NCBI GenBank assembly: GCA_036940085.1
Contig: JALLBK010000143.1
Location: 1-51,990, forward strand
Direction of reading: 5' to 3'
Length of the DNA: 51,990 bases
Source: Discostella pseudostelligera
Lineage: Eukaryota > Bacillariophyta > Thalassiosirophyceae > Thalassiosirales > Thalassiosiraceae
Part shown: positions 20,860-33,400 of the stretch, piece after piece
Position numbering within the stretch: the stretch's first letter is position 1
Layout of the letters: the number at the start of each line of letters is the position of its first letter
Program-made: the position numbers and the translations under genes
Notes under the pieces: generated by a model
The model's database searches: none
What the model saw: the letters and a program-made list of their open reading frames with translations, nothing else
Told to the model about the DNA's origin: nothing

Positions 20860-23800
20860 TCATCGCAAGAAGAAGTAGTGCTTTTTGACAACGTAAATTC
20901 CAGCTGTACATGCTATCAAGAGTGAGAATGCGAGGCAATTGACGATGTCACCGGACGAAACGTCAAAGGTGTAAATCATCAGGTCGCCTACACCACGAGC
21001 GATCGCCGACTCGAGAATGACCACGAACGAGTTATCAATGGTAAATTTCTTTATCTGCCGAGGAGTGCTTTGGACTTTTGACATGAGAGTTAATGTTACA
21101 CTCTCGAGTGTCACCATACTCAAATATATCATCGTGAAGCCCAACCAGTATTGTGCAATACCGATACATCCATCGTAGTAGTATGTCTGAGAGCCATTCT
21201 TCAGCCTGCCACTGTAAATCGATAGAACAAACATGAAGATAGATTCATAGTTTACCAACAGCAGCAACCCAAGTCTTGCCAAACGAAGTGCGGTCTTTGT
21301 TACATCACGTTCTGATAAGTTCCTCTTGGTTGCGAGAGAGAGGTTCACGGGGAAGATTACTGAAAACAATGTGAGAATAACCATTGAGAATAACCATTGA
21401 GAATAACCATGCGTTTCTGAACATGACAATGTAAGACGACGAACCTGATGCCATTATTCCCACGACAACACCGGACCTTGCTCCTGACCAATCGAAGTAC
21501 CTAGATGTTATAGTTCCACACGAAGATAGAAGAATTTCATTCGCCATTTTCACTACAAATAAAATGGCCACAGTTGTTGGAAAGGCAACATTTGAGAACA
21601 TCAATTGACGAACATTTGCGATGCACTCGGAATAGTTCAGTTGGTTATGATGCTTGACAGTCTTCCTAGACATAGCTTGTAATTTCTCAAACGTTCCATC
21701 ACCATGCCCGATTTTTGTTGATACAAATTGATTCGATCGCTTTGATGAATCATGTTCTTCGTTGTCCGAATCGAAATCCTCCTCTTGCGTCGTGAGGTAC
21801 TGAAGTTCGTGAGATTTGATTGGCTCGTGCTTTTTTCTTTTGGTTTCCGGTATGTCGAAGAAGAACAGCATTCCAAATAAATGGGCGCTCCAAGCAACTG
21901 CCATGACGTAGCCGACACTTTCTAGTGAGAATAGTCCCCGTTGTCTGAATGGAAAAAAGGACGGCGCCAGTCGATATGGTGGAGATGATGGAGTATCAGA
22001 GCCAAGTGAAGTCGACGATGGTAAAGACTGAATTGATTCTGTCAGAAGTGGAATCATGAAAGTTGGCGTTTCCTCTATCTCAATACCAGCAATTGAACCG
22101 AGAACAATCGAAAGTGGGATAATGATCATTGTCATCATCGCAAGCCACGCAACTTCAGTGTTGATGCTTTCACGCAACATAATAGTAGATAAAAGCTGTC
22201 GGTTAAGGAGTTCGGCTGAACCGAATCCAATCAGTAACCGCCCAGCGATTGCCATTCCAAACGACGACTTTTTTATCGCATGTGAAAACAAAATGTTCCC
22301 CACCAAAGCAAAGATACTGCACAGAGTAAGTGGAAGACGGAAGTCAGCAATTTCTAGCCGTCTTTTCTGAAGAGATTTTCGTTTTGATGCAAATAATGAT
22401 TGAAATACTAGCCCCAATATTGATGAAAAATTTGCAGCACCGATCAAAACTGCAGCAGAGCAACTTGAATCAAGAGATTTGGAAAACAAATGGGCTGTCG
22501 GGACAATGCAGTAATAGTTCGCCTTTTAACGAGATTCAAGTTAGGCAGATCAGTTAAAAAGTCGACAGTTGTACAATACCAATTTGTCTCACCAAGTATA
22601 ATATCGTGGAAGCAGCATTGAGTCGGACTACGTTCAGGAATCCAGTTGCTCGATCTGGTGGTATCCCATTCTCACCCCATGTGGAGAGTGGAATTATGGA
22701 CATGGAGGAAGCAACATGGCGCCGGAATCGAGTCCTATTTAATGTAGTAAGATTGTAGCCCTTTGAGCAAGCGGCGAGTGTTGCCACCATGACATCGCCG
22801 ATGCAGTCATATGCACCCCACGTTTTAAGAGATGCGTAAAATCTATCCAAATCCAAGGAATAAATAGCATCGGGTTGATAAGAGCGCAAGAAATCTAGAG
22901 TTTCCCGAGAACACCCCTCTAGTCCATCGTCAGCCACATTTGGTCCAGTGCTAATCATGAAAAGCCTCGATGAAAAGTGCTCGAATGGAATGGACTTCAA
23001 GCGAGCTGCTTCTCGAAGGCCGAAAATCGAAGATACAACGAATTGTAGGCGCGTAATGGGTGTGTTTGCACATGGATTCTCATCATCATGAGAAGCAACT
23101 GTCGAGTCATCGTCACCACGCAAGCATTGCCCGCTTATTCGGTTCATCGCTGCATCTCTAAGGCGAGATCTTGTGTGATGGCTAGGGGGTGGCGATTCTG
23201 GCTGCGTAACAATTGCTTGTTCGAATTCTTTCCCCTTGTTTGCCGATGCAAAACCTAAGCCCAGCAGGACTGATCTACTTTGAGACGCTTCAAAATCAGT
23301 AAGAGCGATAGCCAAAGACGATGAAACTGTCTCCATTGTGGTTGAGTTCGCGATGTGCTGAATTTTTGTGTCGTATGTCCCCATGATGTAACCGCCAAAT
23401 CTTTGTGGCTCCGCATCCCGACGAGACAAATACATCAATTGACGTTGTCTGCCATTATAAATTCCTTTTGTTTCCGTAGATAATCGCCGGTAGTAGCCCC
23501 CAAGCATTCTGTTAGCTAGAAATCGATCGTGTTTTTTGCAAATCTTCCTGACTGCAATGACATTGACGCATATGTATTTCAACAAGTGCAATAGCTCGAC
23601 ACCAACCGCAGTGTATGCATCCACTTCATCAACAGCTGAAAGGAGAGAAAAGTCCTCGCCCAAGAAGTCGGCCTTCTGAAAAAGAGGCTTGCTGATTCTC
23701 AACCGGTCGCGCAGTACTAGTTGTTTTTTGGTTTCGGACGAGTCTATCTTTCGCAATCGACGGTTGCCATTGTCGCCAAATCCATCTTCTTGCTCATCTG

Positions 23801-26306
23801 CCAACGAAGACGCCGACGATGGTCCAGAGTCATCATCATCACTATCAGAAGATGAAAGTTGATGCATTCCAACTTCTGCAAGGCTGGGAGATTTTCTTCT
23901 CATCTCATCTAGCCCATCTTCATTGGAGGAATATCGCAAACTGCCAATGGTGTCCGACAGCTCTCCAAGTCTAGAATTGGCAAAGAGAATTACTTTCTCC
24001 ACCTCTGCGCGAAGCAATCCTCGAAATCTGAAAAGAATAGTGGTGGCATTAGATTTGGGCATCTACAAACAAGCGTGGCAGATGTCAAATTCACATAGGT
24101 ACCTTTCTGTAATTGTGGCAGCACGGGCATGCGCCAAGCGCAAATGCACTGGAATACGCTCCCGTTGGCGTCGGAGCTGGCGCTGCTTTCGTAATCGCGC
24201 TCGCTTTCGCTTTCCAGCCGCGACGGCTGTCCTCTGCTTTGCTCCGGAGCGTCGATGATTCTTTGCATTGTCGTTGGATGAGAGACGGACAACGACCCCT
24301 CTGATTTGGGCAGCCGACCCTCCTTCCGTCGGCACAATTCGTTTGTTACCATTGGACGCGGTGCCGAAAAGATAGCGCATGATACCTCCATCACTACTAC
24401 TGCCGGGCATTGACTTCTTTTCATTTGAGGAGAGCGAGCGCTGATGAGAAGGATTGTGCCGACGAGCAACTGGTGTCGGAGAACGAACCGAGAAATACCC
24501 ATCATTACCACCAGAGTAAGAATAATAGCTTATCATGTTGGACGTTCCAAGCTCGTGTTCATCCCCTCCATCATAATCTTCAATCTTCCCTAAATCATTG
24601 TTTTGGCGTGTCGAATACTCAGTACTTTCATAATTCGATGATGGATAATCCTGGTTCTGAAAAGAATAAAATTGGGACATACCCAGTTTGGCATCCTCCG
24701 GAGATTTTCTGTTGGAAGAAGAAGAGTGCAACAATTCTCTCGTTGGGATCATGTTCAACGATACACCAAATCCACCACTCCCTGAATTTTTCTGTTTTCG
24801 TTGTTTTTCCGAGGAGGACGATGTAATGTAAGGAAAAGTCGGGGTCAAGGGCGATTCGGTTGGAGTTTCTGGCATTAATCCCCCTGCAGCGGTGGCGGGC
24901 ACAGGAATCGATTTGAATGGTTTGTCAACATCGGTGTCATTGTACACCAATGGTGTCAGAGGTGGTCGGAGATCACCTGACATGTACGCGATTCTATTAT
25001 CAGAAATGTCCAACCAAGTATCAACATTCTTTGGCTTTGGAGGATTCACTTCTTGACTGCTAGATTCTCTGCTCTTCAAAAGTAGCGGATCAGTTTCCGT
25101 CGGCAGCTTTGGCTGCCTCCCTCCTCCACCTCCTAACCAAGTGGGAATAACTCCACCCAGCCAACCTCGTTGCTCAGACGGCGACCCAACCATCAGCCTT
25201 TGACTTTCATCACCATCCGGATGAACAAATCCACTCCTGGCAGCAGCGGCAGCAAATGTTTCGTACCCCGCCTCAAGCACTCCAGGACTGTCAGTGAACT
25301 TTACTTTCTGCCCTCCTCCCAGCTTCTTCTTATCATTGATTGGTGATGTAGTTGGCGAAGCATCCGGCGTCCAGAGTAGGCCATGCTTGGATGCAAACAC
25401 GGGATCGTCTTGATCCCGCATTGGTGGAGATTCATACTTTCGACTTCTGTTCGAATCACCCAGTTTACTATCTTCGTTCTCTGATACTTCCATTACTGGT
25501 GTGAGTTTCTTTGAAGCATTCTTCCCATCATCGGATGCTGGCAGAGGACTGATTCTGTTATTGTCCAAGTGCATATCATCCACATCATGTGCACCGGAAT
25601 ACTGATCAACTTCATCGAAATCCTCATTGACACTCTTCTCTTCATCATCTTCCCAGTCATCTTCATCGTCATTCTCCTCATCACTTTGCCCTTCTAAATA
25701 ATGCCCATACGCAACATCTTCATCACTAACTAAGAATAATTCATCCCGATAATCCGTAACACCCGGAGATCGCCACCCACCCCTATTTAATGCTCTATCA
25801 TGACTACTACTATCCTTGTTGCCTCCTCGTTTCTGTTTTCGTCGATATTGATCTCGAGAGTAGTCAAAGTAATCATCATTGGAGACCCAGTTATTGTCGT
25901 CAGTAGTATTGGAGCCAAATCCATGGAACCCATCGCTACTGCTTGCTGTTGGGCCTCCTCTGCGTAGCCGACGACGCAGACTAGAATGACGACTAGCACT
26001 ACTTCCCGGCACGATAATTTGGCGTGTCATTCTAACAGCATTTTTCCACAATGATTTTAAAAATCCATCATCAGCTGTAACCATCAGACTACTCTCCACG
26101 GCATTCAACTCGTCGTCGTCATCATCTAATTCATCAAAATTGGGCAAATGAGCAAAACTGTCATTTCTACCACCACGCTTCCAATCCTCCTCTTCATACA
26201 CCGCCTCAATCTGTGTTAATAGTAAATGTAAGGACTGGTAGTCTAAATAGGCATCCTCCCATCCCCGTCGACGGGAGAGACGGAGGGAGGATTCGAAGCT
26301 TACCAT
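20860..26306 (-). CDS. Giant SPX-MFS phosphate transporter (PHT5/VPT type)
   Basis: Probably moves phosphate across the vacuolar membrane under inositol-pyrophosphate control. Four exons: 26306-24103, 24027-22593, 22522-21445, 21359-20860; total 5217 nt, 1738 residues. The SPX domain is in pieces: N-terminal helix (GWEDAYLDYQSLHLLLTQIE), then about 690 Ser/Asp/Gly-rich residues, then TERFRGLLRAEVEKV formed at the exon 1/2 junction, and the last helices LLHLLKYICVNVIAVRKICKKH, which keep the Lys cluster. The MFS part matches plant PHT5: NYYCIVPTAHLF (exon 2/3 junction), AGRLLIGFGSAELLNRQ, GYVMAVAWSAHL, FVVKMANEILLSS and MASVIFPVNLSL (exon 3/4 junction). Plant PHT5 proteins are about 700 residues; the excess is the SPX insert and a cytoplasmic loop. 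Reading each piece as a separate gene would be wrong. Confidence 0.88.
21372..21410. repeat. Three tandem 13-bp units inside an SPX-MFS intron
   Basis: TGAGAATAACCAT occurs three times without gap at 21372-21384, 21385-21397 and 21398-21410. It lies in the last intron of the SPX-MFS gene (21360-21444), just upstream of the acceptor, where the branch point is expected. The minus strand reads ATGGTTATTCTCA repeated. Confidence 0.9.
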
Positions 26307-26792
26307 TGTTTGTTGACGACGTCGACTTCAACTTCAAAGAGTAATTGATGCGAGATGAAGTGGAGCAAAAAAGGCGCCAAGCCCACGCCTGTCTTTGGAA
26401 GAGTATCTTTCGTCTGTCTGGCATCTGCATCGTGGGGTGAATTGACTCGATTCAAATTTAAATTTGAGAAATTCCACTATTCCATCGTAGGGGTGTATTG
26501 AACGTACACTTCCATTTTTCTCAAACTGGAAATTCAAAAATTGTGAAATTGTGAGTTGCCGCCGACAGCCAAAACATTCATCAGCGTCTTAAACATGAAT
26601 CATGCGATGTTTGATGTGTAGTATGTTGGTGCTGGTATGGACGTAGCGAGTGAAGTGGTTTGGCGTCATGAGGATTTTGTCGAAGCACAATTTTATTGAA
26701 AACAAACAAGTCTCCCAGCAGTGACGATATTATATTAGAGCTCCGAGTAGAGAAATCAATTGACAAATCATCATCTCCATCAAATCGACAAC
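26307..26792. promoter_or_regulatory. Divergent 5' region: SPX-MFS (-) and Cys-rich membrane protein (+)
   Basis: No gene seen. It is AT-richer than the flanking coding sequence. It holds an inverted AAATTTAAATTT-like stretch near 26455-26466 and no TTTGGCGGGA or CACGTG site, unlike many other promoters in the window. Confidence 0.35.
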
Positions 26793-29571
26793 ATGAGCGG
26801 CATGTTTGACGTCGACTGTCCTCGCACCCCCGACGGGGATGATAAGAAAAAGTCCAATGATGGAAAAATTAATAACTCACGACCGCCATTGCCATCCTCG
26901 GTACGGTCTGGATCGTCAAATGTAGTTTTGGTGTCCGCCCTCCCATCCCCCAGCCGCCGTCTTGGCGCCACCACCACCAGCAGCAATTCGCGCACTACTA
27001 CGACTCGTAGAGCACAATTCACGCCACGTCCACGAGGTGGAGGAGGAGCCAAGCGCTCATTAGGCAAGGGGATAGATCCAGAGGAGTATATTGTCACCCC
27101 GGCTGCGATGCCTCCACCACCTACTACTTCTGCCTCTGCACCGAGAGGACACAACTCTACAGGTTCGGCCGCACATCATGTTTCTGTTCCTTGCAGTATG
27201 AATCCGTTTGACGTCGAGGAGGGTGAAGGTGAGCAGTTCTTTATCGCTATCGTTTGAATTAGATGCGTCTACTTGATATCTTACTCAACTCTCTCAATTA
27301 CGAATGAATATCTTCATGGGCACAGGAGACAAGTACTTTGGCTTGAGTGCACCGGAAAAGCAACAGTTCTATGGGCCATCTCGCAACGACGTGACTACTG
27401 CTGTCACTACCACAACCACTGCAGAAGCCATCAACACCGGCGTTTCCATTCAGCAGCACCAAGATCATAATAATGCGATCAATGATCACCAGGGCGCCTC
27501 CATGGATAGTCCCGGAAACAATAACAACCATTCCACACTCACAACCCCAACGATAAATGCTGCTGCAGCATCGTCGTCAGTGGTAGATGATTACTCCTTC
27601 AGCAATGTCTTCACCAATATCAATTTGACATCACCAGGCAATCAATCTCCAGGAGGTACTCTCTTATCGGGTCATCATCATCACTCATCAGATCATCGTG
27701 TTGCGAAAAGGTCCAAGATTCGGGATACACTCCAAGAGTGGTACGGACGGACCTTCCCCGACAAAACTGATAAGTATACGCCACCCAACTTGGATTATGA
27801 AACCAACCTTGCCCCACGCGGTGTCAACTACGGCGGTGGCGGCGGCGGTGGTGGGGATACCAATTCCCAATCAGAGTGGGTAGTGTCCAACTGCTTTGCT
27901 CCCAATGGGATATATGTCAAGCATGATGCGCACTATACTCACCGCCGACGGGACGTTATGAAGATGAGTCTAGGAGTAATGGTAATGGTGGTCATGTGCA
28001 CCATCTTCGGTGTGACTATATCCGAGTTGAAAAAGGCCAATGCTGCATTACCAATTGGTGGTGGAAATGTCGGTGGTGGAAGTGGTAGTCAGTTGAATGG
28101 GATGGTACCAGTACCATTGACAAACTTAAGCTCTACCAGAATAGAACCCATCACAGCGAGACCAACCACATTGGCACCAGCTTCACTGGCACCAGCAACA
28201 TTGGCACCCTCCGATAGCCCTACTCTTGCACCATTGTCGCTATCACCGACTAAACCTCAACTCACTCGAAGTCCAGTGGCTGGAAATTATGCATTGCATA
28301 TTAAAACGAGTGATGGTACTGAGTGGCCAACAAGGAGCCCAATTACTTCTCGTCCGAGCAATGTAAGTTTGATTTGAATCATTTCCTGTGTGGCAGACAA
28401 TATTGTTTCTCTTTTGACTGAATTTCGACTCACGAACATTATCTCATCATTTGACCCTCTCAATTATTAGAAACCCTCCAAGCTAAGCGATCCCACTACC
28501 GAGGAGGCTACTCACACCAACCCTCGAAAAGGAAAACGAGGAGGAGGAATAGGTTGCACCGATGACGCCGACCGGTTCTTCTTAAATCATCTAAACAATC
28601 ACAAGAACTGCGAGTGGCTCGAAAATGGCAAGGTTGGATACACCGACCGGAAAGATAAGAATTGTGGTGGTCGAGAAGTGGAGGATGCTTCTATGGGTGG
28701 AACGATTATATATGTCACGACCGAATTGGGATTGGCATGTCGCCAAACTTGTGCGTTGTACAATGGCTGTGCGGATTTGGAGGATGAGGACACCGCAAAT
28801 GGTATCGAGGAGAGGCTAGGAGATGTAGATGTCGGAGATGAGGAGCTTGACTCGGAGAATGAGAACGACACGTCCTGTCAAGACTCTCCAGGTAAATTCC
28901 TAAATCACAACTCCCATCTCAAGGATTGTCTATGGTTACACAACAACAAGGAAGGCATTTCCGACCGGAAGGATTTGAATTGTGGTGGTCGAGAAGTGGA
29001 GGATGCACAAACCGGTGGAGTGATTTTATATGTCACGACAGAGTTGGGATTGGCATGTCGCCAAACTTGTGCATTGTACAATGGCTGTGCGGATGCGGAG
29101 GACGCCGCCACCGCAGAAGATGTCGAGAAGAGACTAGGTGATGTGGACATTGAAGAGGAGGACGAGGAAGAGGACGAGGACGAAGTGGAAGAGGGCGAAG
29201 TGGAAGAGGACGAGGACGAAGTGGATGAGGAAGAAGTGGATGACGACGTAGAAGATGACGACGATGAAGAACACGACGACGATGACGACGACGAAGAAGA
29301 AGAGCTGCATTCCATTGCCGAATCCATTGCCAAGGATAACGTTATCATGCGTTCGTACTCCTCCCCCTTGATATCCTACTCACTCACCACAACCTGCGTC
29401 GATGGCACTGGCGAATACATGGATCATAAGTTGTCACCCAAGCCATGCAAATGGTTAGAGGAAGCATCGGAGCATCAGCAGTCGATTAATTGTGGATCGG
29501 AGAAATATGGTATTACCGAGTTGGGAATGGAGTGTCCATGGAGCTGTAGAGAGTATAATGATTGTGAATGA
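26793..29571 (+). CDS. Single-pass membrane protein with three six-Cys modules
   Basis: Three exons: 26793-27228, 27326-28362, 28471-29571 (introns 97 and 108 bp); 2574 nt, 857 residues. ATG 26793 is the first ATG of the frame. Order: Ser/Thr/Arg-rich N-terminal half (about 350 residues), one membrane span near 356-378 (MSLGVMVMVVMCTIFGVTIS), a stalk of TLAP/SLAP repeats, then three Cys-rich modules. Modules 1 and 2 end in GLACRQTCALYNGC and share CGGREVEDA; module 3 is shorter and ends in ECPWSCREYNDC. Spacing (C..C..C..C..C-x3-C..C) is ShK-like and resembles domains widespread in diatom secreted proteins. A very acidic run (about 80 Asp/Glu-rich residues) separates modules 2 and 3. Probably a surface or wall-associated protein; function unknown. 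Layout parallels the 8033-9350 protein. Confidence 0.75.
28670..29096 (+). repeat. Near-identical duplicated Cys-rich module, DNA level
   Basis: The segments at about 28670-28777 and 28988-29095 match almost base for base (both carry GGTCGAGAAGTGGAGGATGC and TTGGGATTGGCATGTCGCCA), with few substitutions. This points to recent duplication or gene conversion within the gene; the third module at 29395-29568 is much more divergent. Confidence 0.8.
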
Positions 29572-29833
29572 GTACTGAGTTGAAGACGACGACGACGACG
29601 ACGACGTTCATGAGGACGTAAATGAGATGCATGATGTTTAATGAATCCTCCTACAACATAGTAAAGTAACAATGCGTATGTAAGAAGATAGATCCTTCAG
29701 CAAGAGTTGCATTCAAAGTGAAGATATAATAGATATCGACGTAGTGCATTTCGGTAATACGACGGTATTGATTAGAGTATCAAGGGATTGTATGATCGTT
29801 CGTCGTTTTTGCCGTTCTGGCTGAAGATACTTC

Positions 29834-29954
29834 CACGTGTCAAATCCAGAGAATGAGCAAGTCGGAGCGGTTCTTCCACGTGGCATGAGGGTGCGTCAAA
29901 ATCTGCCACGTGGAAGGAGTCAATCTTCCACGTGGCACGATGGTTTGGCGGGAA
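29834..29954. promoter_or_regulatory. Cluster of four CACGTG palindromes plus TTTGGCGGGAA
   Basis: Four G-box cores within 101 bp (29834-29839, 29877-29882, 29907-29912, 29929-29934). Three are extended to CCACGTGG-type palindromes, and the E2F-like site begins 10 bp after the last. G-boxes are bound by bZIP and bHLH factors; E2F/DP binds the second motif. Whether they act on cullin-3 is inferred from position. Confidence 0.55.
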
Positions 29955-30346
29955 CATCCGGCGCAGAGCGATCTCCGGACTAACTTCGATCCACCCCCGC
30001 GCCACTGCCCCCAAATTCGGCTCTCCCCCGCCAAATATCCAGAGTTTAACCAACGAGTTTGGATCTATCCCCCCTGTGCCCCCCTTTTTGGGTGACACAA
30101 CGACGACGACCTACGACGACGCAGCCGAAGCCCACCTCGATCGATCGACGCCGCATCGATATCGATACCCTAGTATCTAGAGTCGGGAAGACAACAGCCA
30201 ACGCAACCTACTCCCCCGCGGTCCCATCCAATTAGATATCTATTCATCATCACTCCCTCTTTATCACCTGCGGCGGTGTGAGACTCACACGGGGCATCAT
30301 TATTTGAAAATCAAAGAGTAGTAGCATTTCTACCGTCGGCAACCAC

Positions 30347-30389
30347 CAGCAGCAGCAGCAAGTAGTAGCAGCAAGTAGTAGCAGCAAGT
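30347..30389. repeat. AGC/AGT trinucleotide repeat in the 5' untranslated region of cullin-3
   Basis: Imperfect array of AGC with the longer unit AGCAGCAAGTAGT repeated twice. Simple repeat; no coding role seen. Confidence 0.7.
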
Positions 30390-30495
30390 CAAGGCCACCA
30401 CTTTCACTTTCACCCTACCTCCATTTCTACAAAAACAAACGGGGTCCAAAACATTAATCTGAAATCATTATCATCGTCGTCGTCAACTTCTAAGA

Positions 30496-33400
30496 ATGTC
30501 ATACAATTATCACCGCAATGATCCACCTGCCCCGGGCGGCAGTGGTCATTCTTCCTCATCAGCCACAGCACGTAAATTCACCATCAAGCCTTTTCGATCT
30601 TACACCCAAATGGACTCCTCTTCCGCCCTAGCCACCTTCGCTTCGTTATCTTCTGCCATGGATGAAATCCACAATCGGAATGCATCCACACTCTCTTTTG
30701 AGGAATTGTATCGCAATGCGTATAATTTAGTATTGCACAAACATGGTTTGTTATTGTATGAAGGTGTGCAGGAACGGTTGGTTTGGCATTTACGAAAGAG
30801 TGGACGGAGGTTGGTGGGGATAGTGTACGAGAGTGGAATTGGTGGTGGAGCACACAGTGGCGGCGATCGGGGGGACTATACTATTGGTGTTGGGGGAGGG
30901 GACGAGGAGGGTTCTGGGATAAGTACATCTGCCACCGCGGCAGCCAACACCAACACCGCAAGTTGTTGTTCCTCCAATTCATCTAATCCTGTATCATCCT
31001 ACAAACTGCTTGAGTCACTCTGCACCATCTGGTCGGAACATCGCATCACCATGATTATGATTCGTGATATACTAATGTATATGGATCGAACCTTTGTCCC
31101 ACAGCATCGCAAACGACCCGTCTATGATTTGGGATTATGGCTATTTCGGAAAGTAGTTTGGGAACGGAGTGTGGATGACTTTGACGATGATGATGATGAG
31201 GGGATGGAGATGGACGATGGGAGGGGACAACTCAAATCGAATGATGCTTACTCCCAGCGTCACCACCATCACCAACTACTACAACAACAGCATCCTCCGC
31301 TACTCCTGGGCACAGTAGCCTCCAACCTCATCCTCCAAGCAATTCATCAAGATCGCCTCGATCGTCTCGAGGATGCACCCCAACGCATGACATTATTACG
31401 TGATTTAATTCACATGCTATTGGAATTGGCTCATGCCAGTAGTGTGAATGCGGGACAGTATAATGATTCGAGTATTAGAGGTGCTGGTGGTGGAGGTGGA
31501 GGTGGAGGGAATGGTGGTGGTATCATGGATTGCATTCCAGTCTACGAACGGGATTTCGAGGAAGTATTCCTAGGGGAGAGTCAAGATTTTTATCGGAGGG
31601 AGAGTACTTCTCGATTGAGCCATTCCGCGGGGATATTAGAATCCAACAGCAGCAACATCCTGAAGAGTGATGACATTATGAATGATGGCAAACCAGCTGC
31701 CAAATATTCCGCCATGGAATATGTCCATCGTGCCCAAGCTCGTCTTGAGGAGGAGAAGGCCCGTGCGGCATTACTGGAATTGCCGACGCAAACCAAGAGT
31801 GCATTGCTACGTATTGTCGAGACGGAATTGATTGAACGACATGCCAAGACTTTGGTGGATATGGAAGGGAGTGGGTTTGCTTGTATATTAAAGGTGGTGG
31901 CGAGTAGTCCTGCCGTGGGAAGTGTCGCGGCGGCGGCGGCGGCAGCAGCTGCTTCTGCGTCGAGTGGTGGGAGTGGTAGCAGTGCCAATCGACTGCTCAA
32001 CAATATGGCAGGAGGTATTGAAAGCAGCGAGAGTGGCGTGGTGATTGATCGTGAACGCATCTCCGACCTGGCAGCCATGTATGATTTATTCTCGCGCGTA
32101 CCATCCTCAGTCAATCACTTACGAGATGCATTGTCCGAACGCATTCGATTGGATGGACGGGCATTGGTTCGAGATCAGGAAACGAATGTGTCCCCTCCTG
32201 CGGCATTTGTCAAGGGTGTGTTGGATATGAGAGAACGATTCCATGCCGTGGTGTCCACGGCTATGCGTGGGGAGAAGAAGGCACAGAAGAGGATGAGTGA
32301 GGCATTTGAGGATTTTTTGAATGCCGATGCCCGAGCCGCGAATTGTCTCGCGGTATATGTCGATGAATTGTTGAGGGTGGGATTGCGAGGGGCCGATGAA
32401 CGCCAGGTGGCAAGAGAGCTCGATCGTGTGATTGTGATTTTCCGATATTTGGCTGATAAGGATGTCTTTGAGGCATACTACAAGAATCATCTAGCGAAGC
32501 GTCTACTGGGAAATAAGAGTGGAAGTGAGGAGGCCGAGCGTGCCATGGTGAGCTTACTAAAGGCCGAGTGTGGTTATCAATTCACGAGCAAGTTGGAGGG
32601 TATGTTCAACGATATGCGCATTTCCAAGGAGACGGCAGAGAAGTATCGTAGTCATAAGAAGATGTTGGTGAATGTAAGTCCCGACGCAAGGGATTCCGAG
32701 AATGGAGGGAAGCCCGTGGATGTGGATGTCAATGTGTTATCGAATTCACACTGGCCAAGTCAGAATGTCCAGCAGTGTGTTCTGCCCACGGCCGTCATGG
32801 CGGCGATGGATCGGTTCAAAAGTTATTACCTCACCACCTACACGGGGCGGAAACTCTTATGGCAAACTTCCACGGGGTCGGCGGAGATACGTGCTAGCTT
32901 TCCACCCGCCAAGGGATCAACGAAGCCTCGTCGTCACGATTTGAATGTCACCACATACCAAATGTGCATCCTTGTCCTCTTCAACACACGCGATACCTAC
33001 ACTTTGAAGGAGATTAGGGACGAGACTCAAATTCCCGAGGATGAGTTGCGCCGTCATCTAGTTAGTTTGTGCACTCCCAAACATCGAATTTTACGCAAAG
33101 GTTCCAAGGGAAAGGGCATCTCCGGCGATGACGATACATTTACATACAATGCTGAATTTACGAGCAAGATGACCAGGGTGAAGATTCCGATGGTGAGCAT
33201 GCGAGATGCTACCGGTGCCGCTTCTGGGTCAGCTGCCGCTTCTGGTGCTGAAGAAGCAGATGGTCCTGCGGCGGCGGCGACGGCAGCAGCAGCATCTTCA
33301 TCCAACCGCACCGGCCTCGTTGATGGATCCGCGGCAGTGCCTATTTCGGTCGGGGAGGATAGACGTCACTTATTGGAAGCAGCGATTGTTCGTATCATGA

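Larger units (their letters stand above)
29572..30495. promoter_or_regulatory. Cullin-3 5' region with four G-boxes and E2F-like sites
   Basis: About 920 bp without a supportable gene. A GACGAC run follows the upstream stop at 29585-29606. CACGTG sits at 29834, 29877, 29907 and 29929. TTTGGCGGGAA follows at 29944-29954, and CCCCGCCAAA lies at 30026-30035 on the other strand. A short AGC/AGT repeat lies in the presumed 5' untranslated region at 30347-30389. Confidence 0.6.

Noticed and set aside
22554..24062. Stand-alone SPX-like gene separate from the MFS gene
   Set aside because: Phase-consistent introns on both sides link it with the N-terminal SPX helix and the MFS part; the total length is divisible by three.
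28905..29348. Long Ser-rich open frame on the minus strand
   Set aside because: It is the reverse of the Asp/Glu-rich coding run of the Cys-rich membrane protein; the GAA/GAC-rich codons read as Ser in the other direction.
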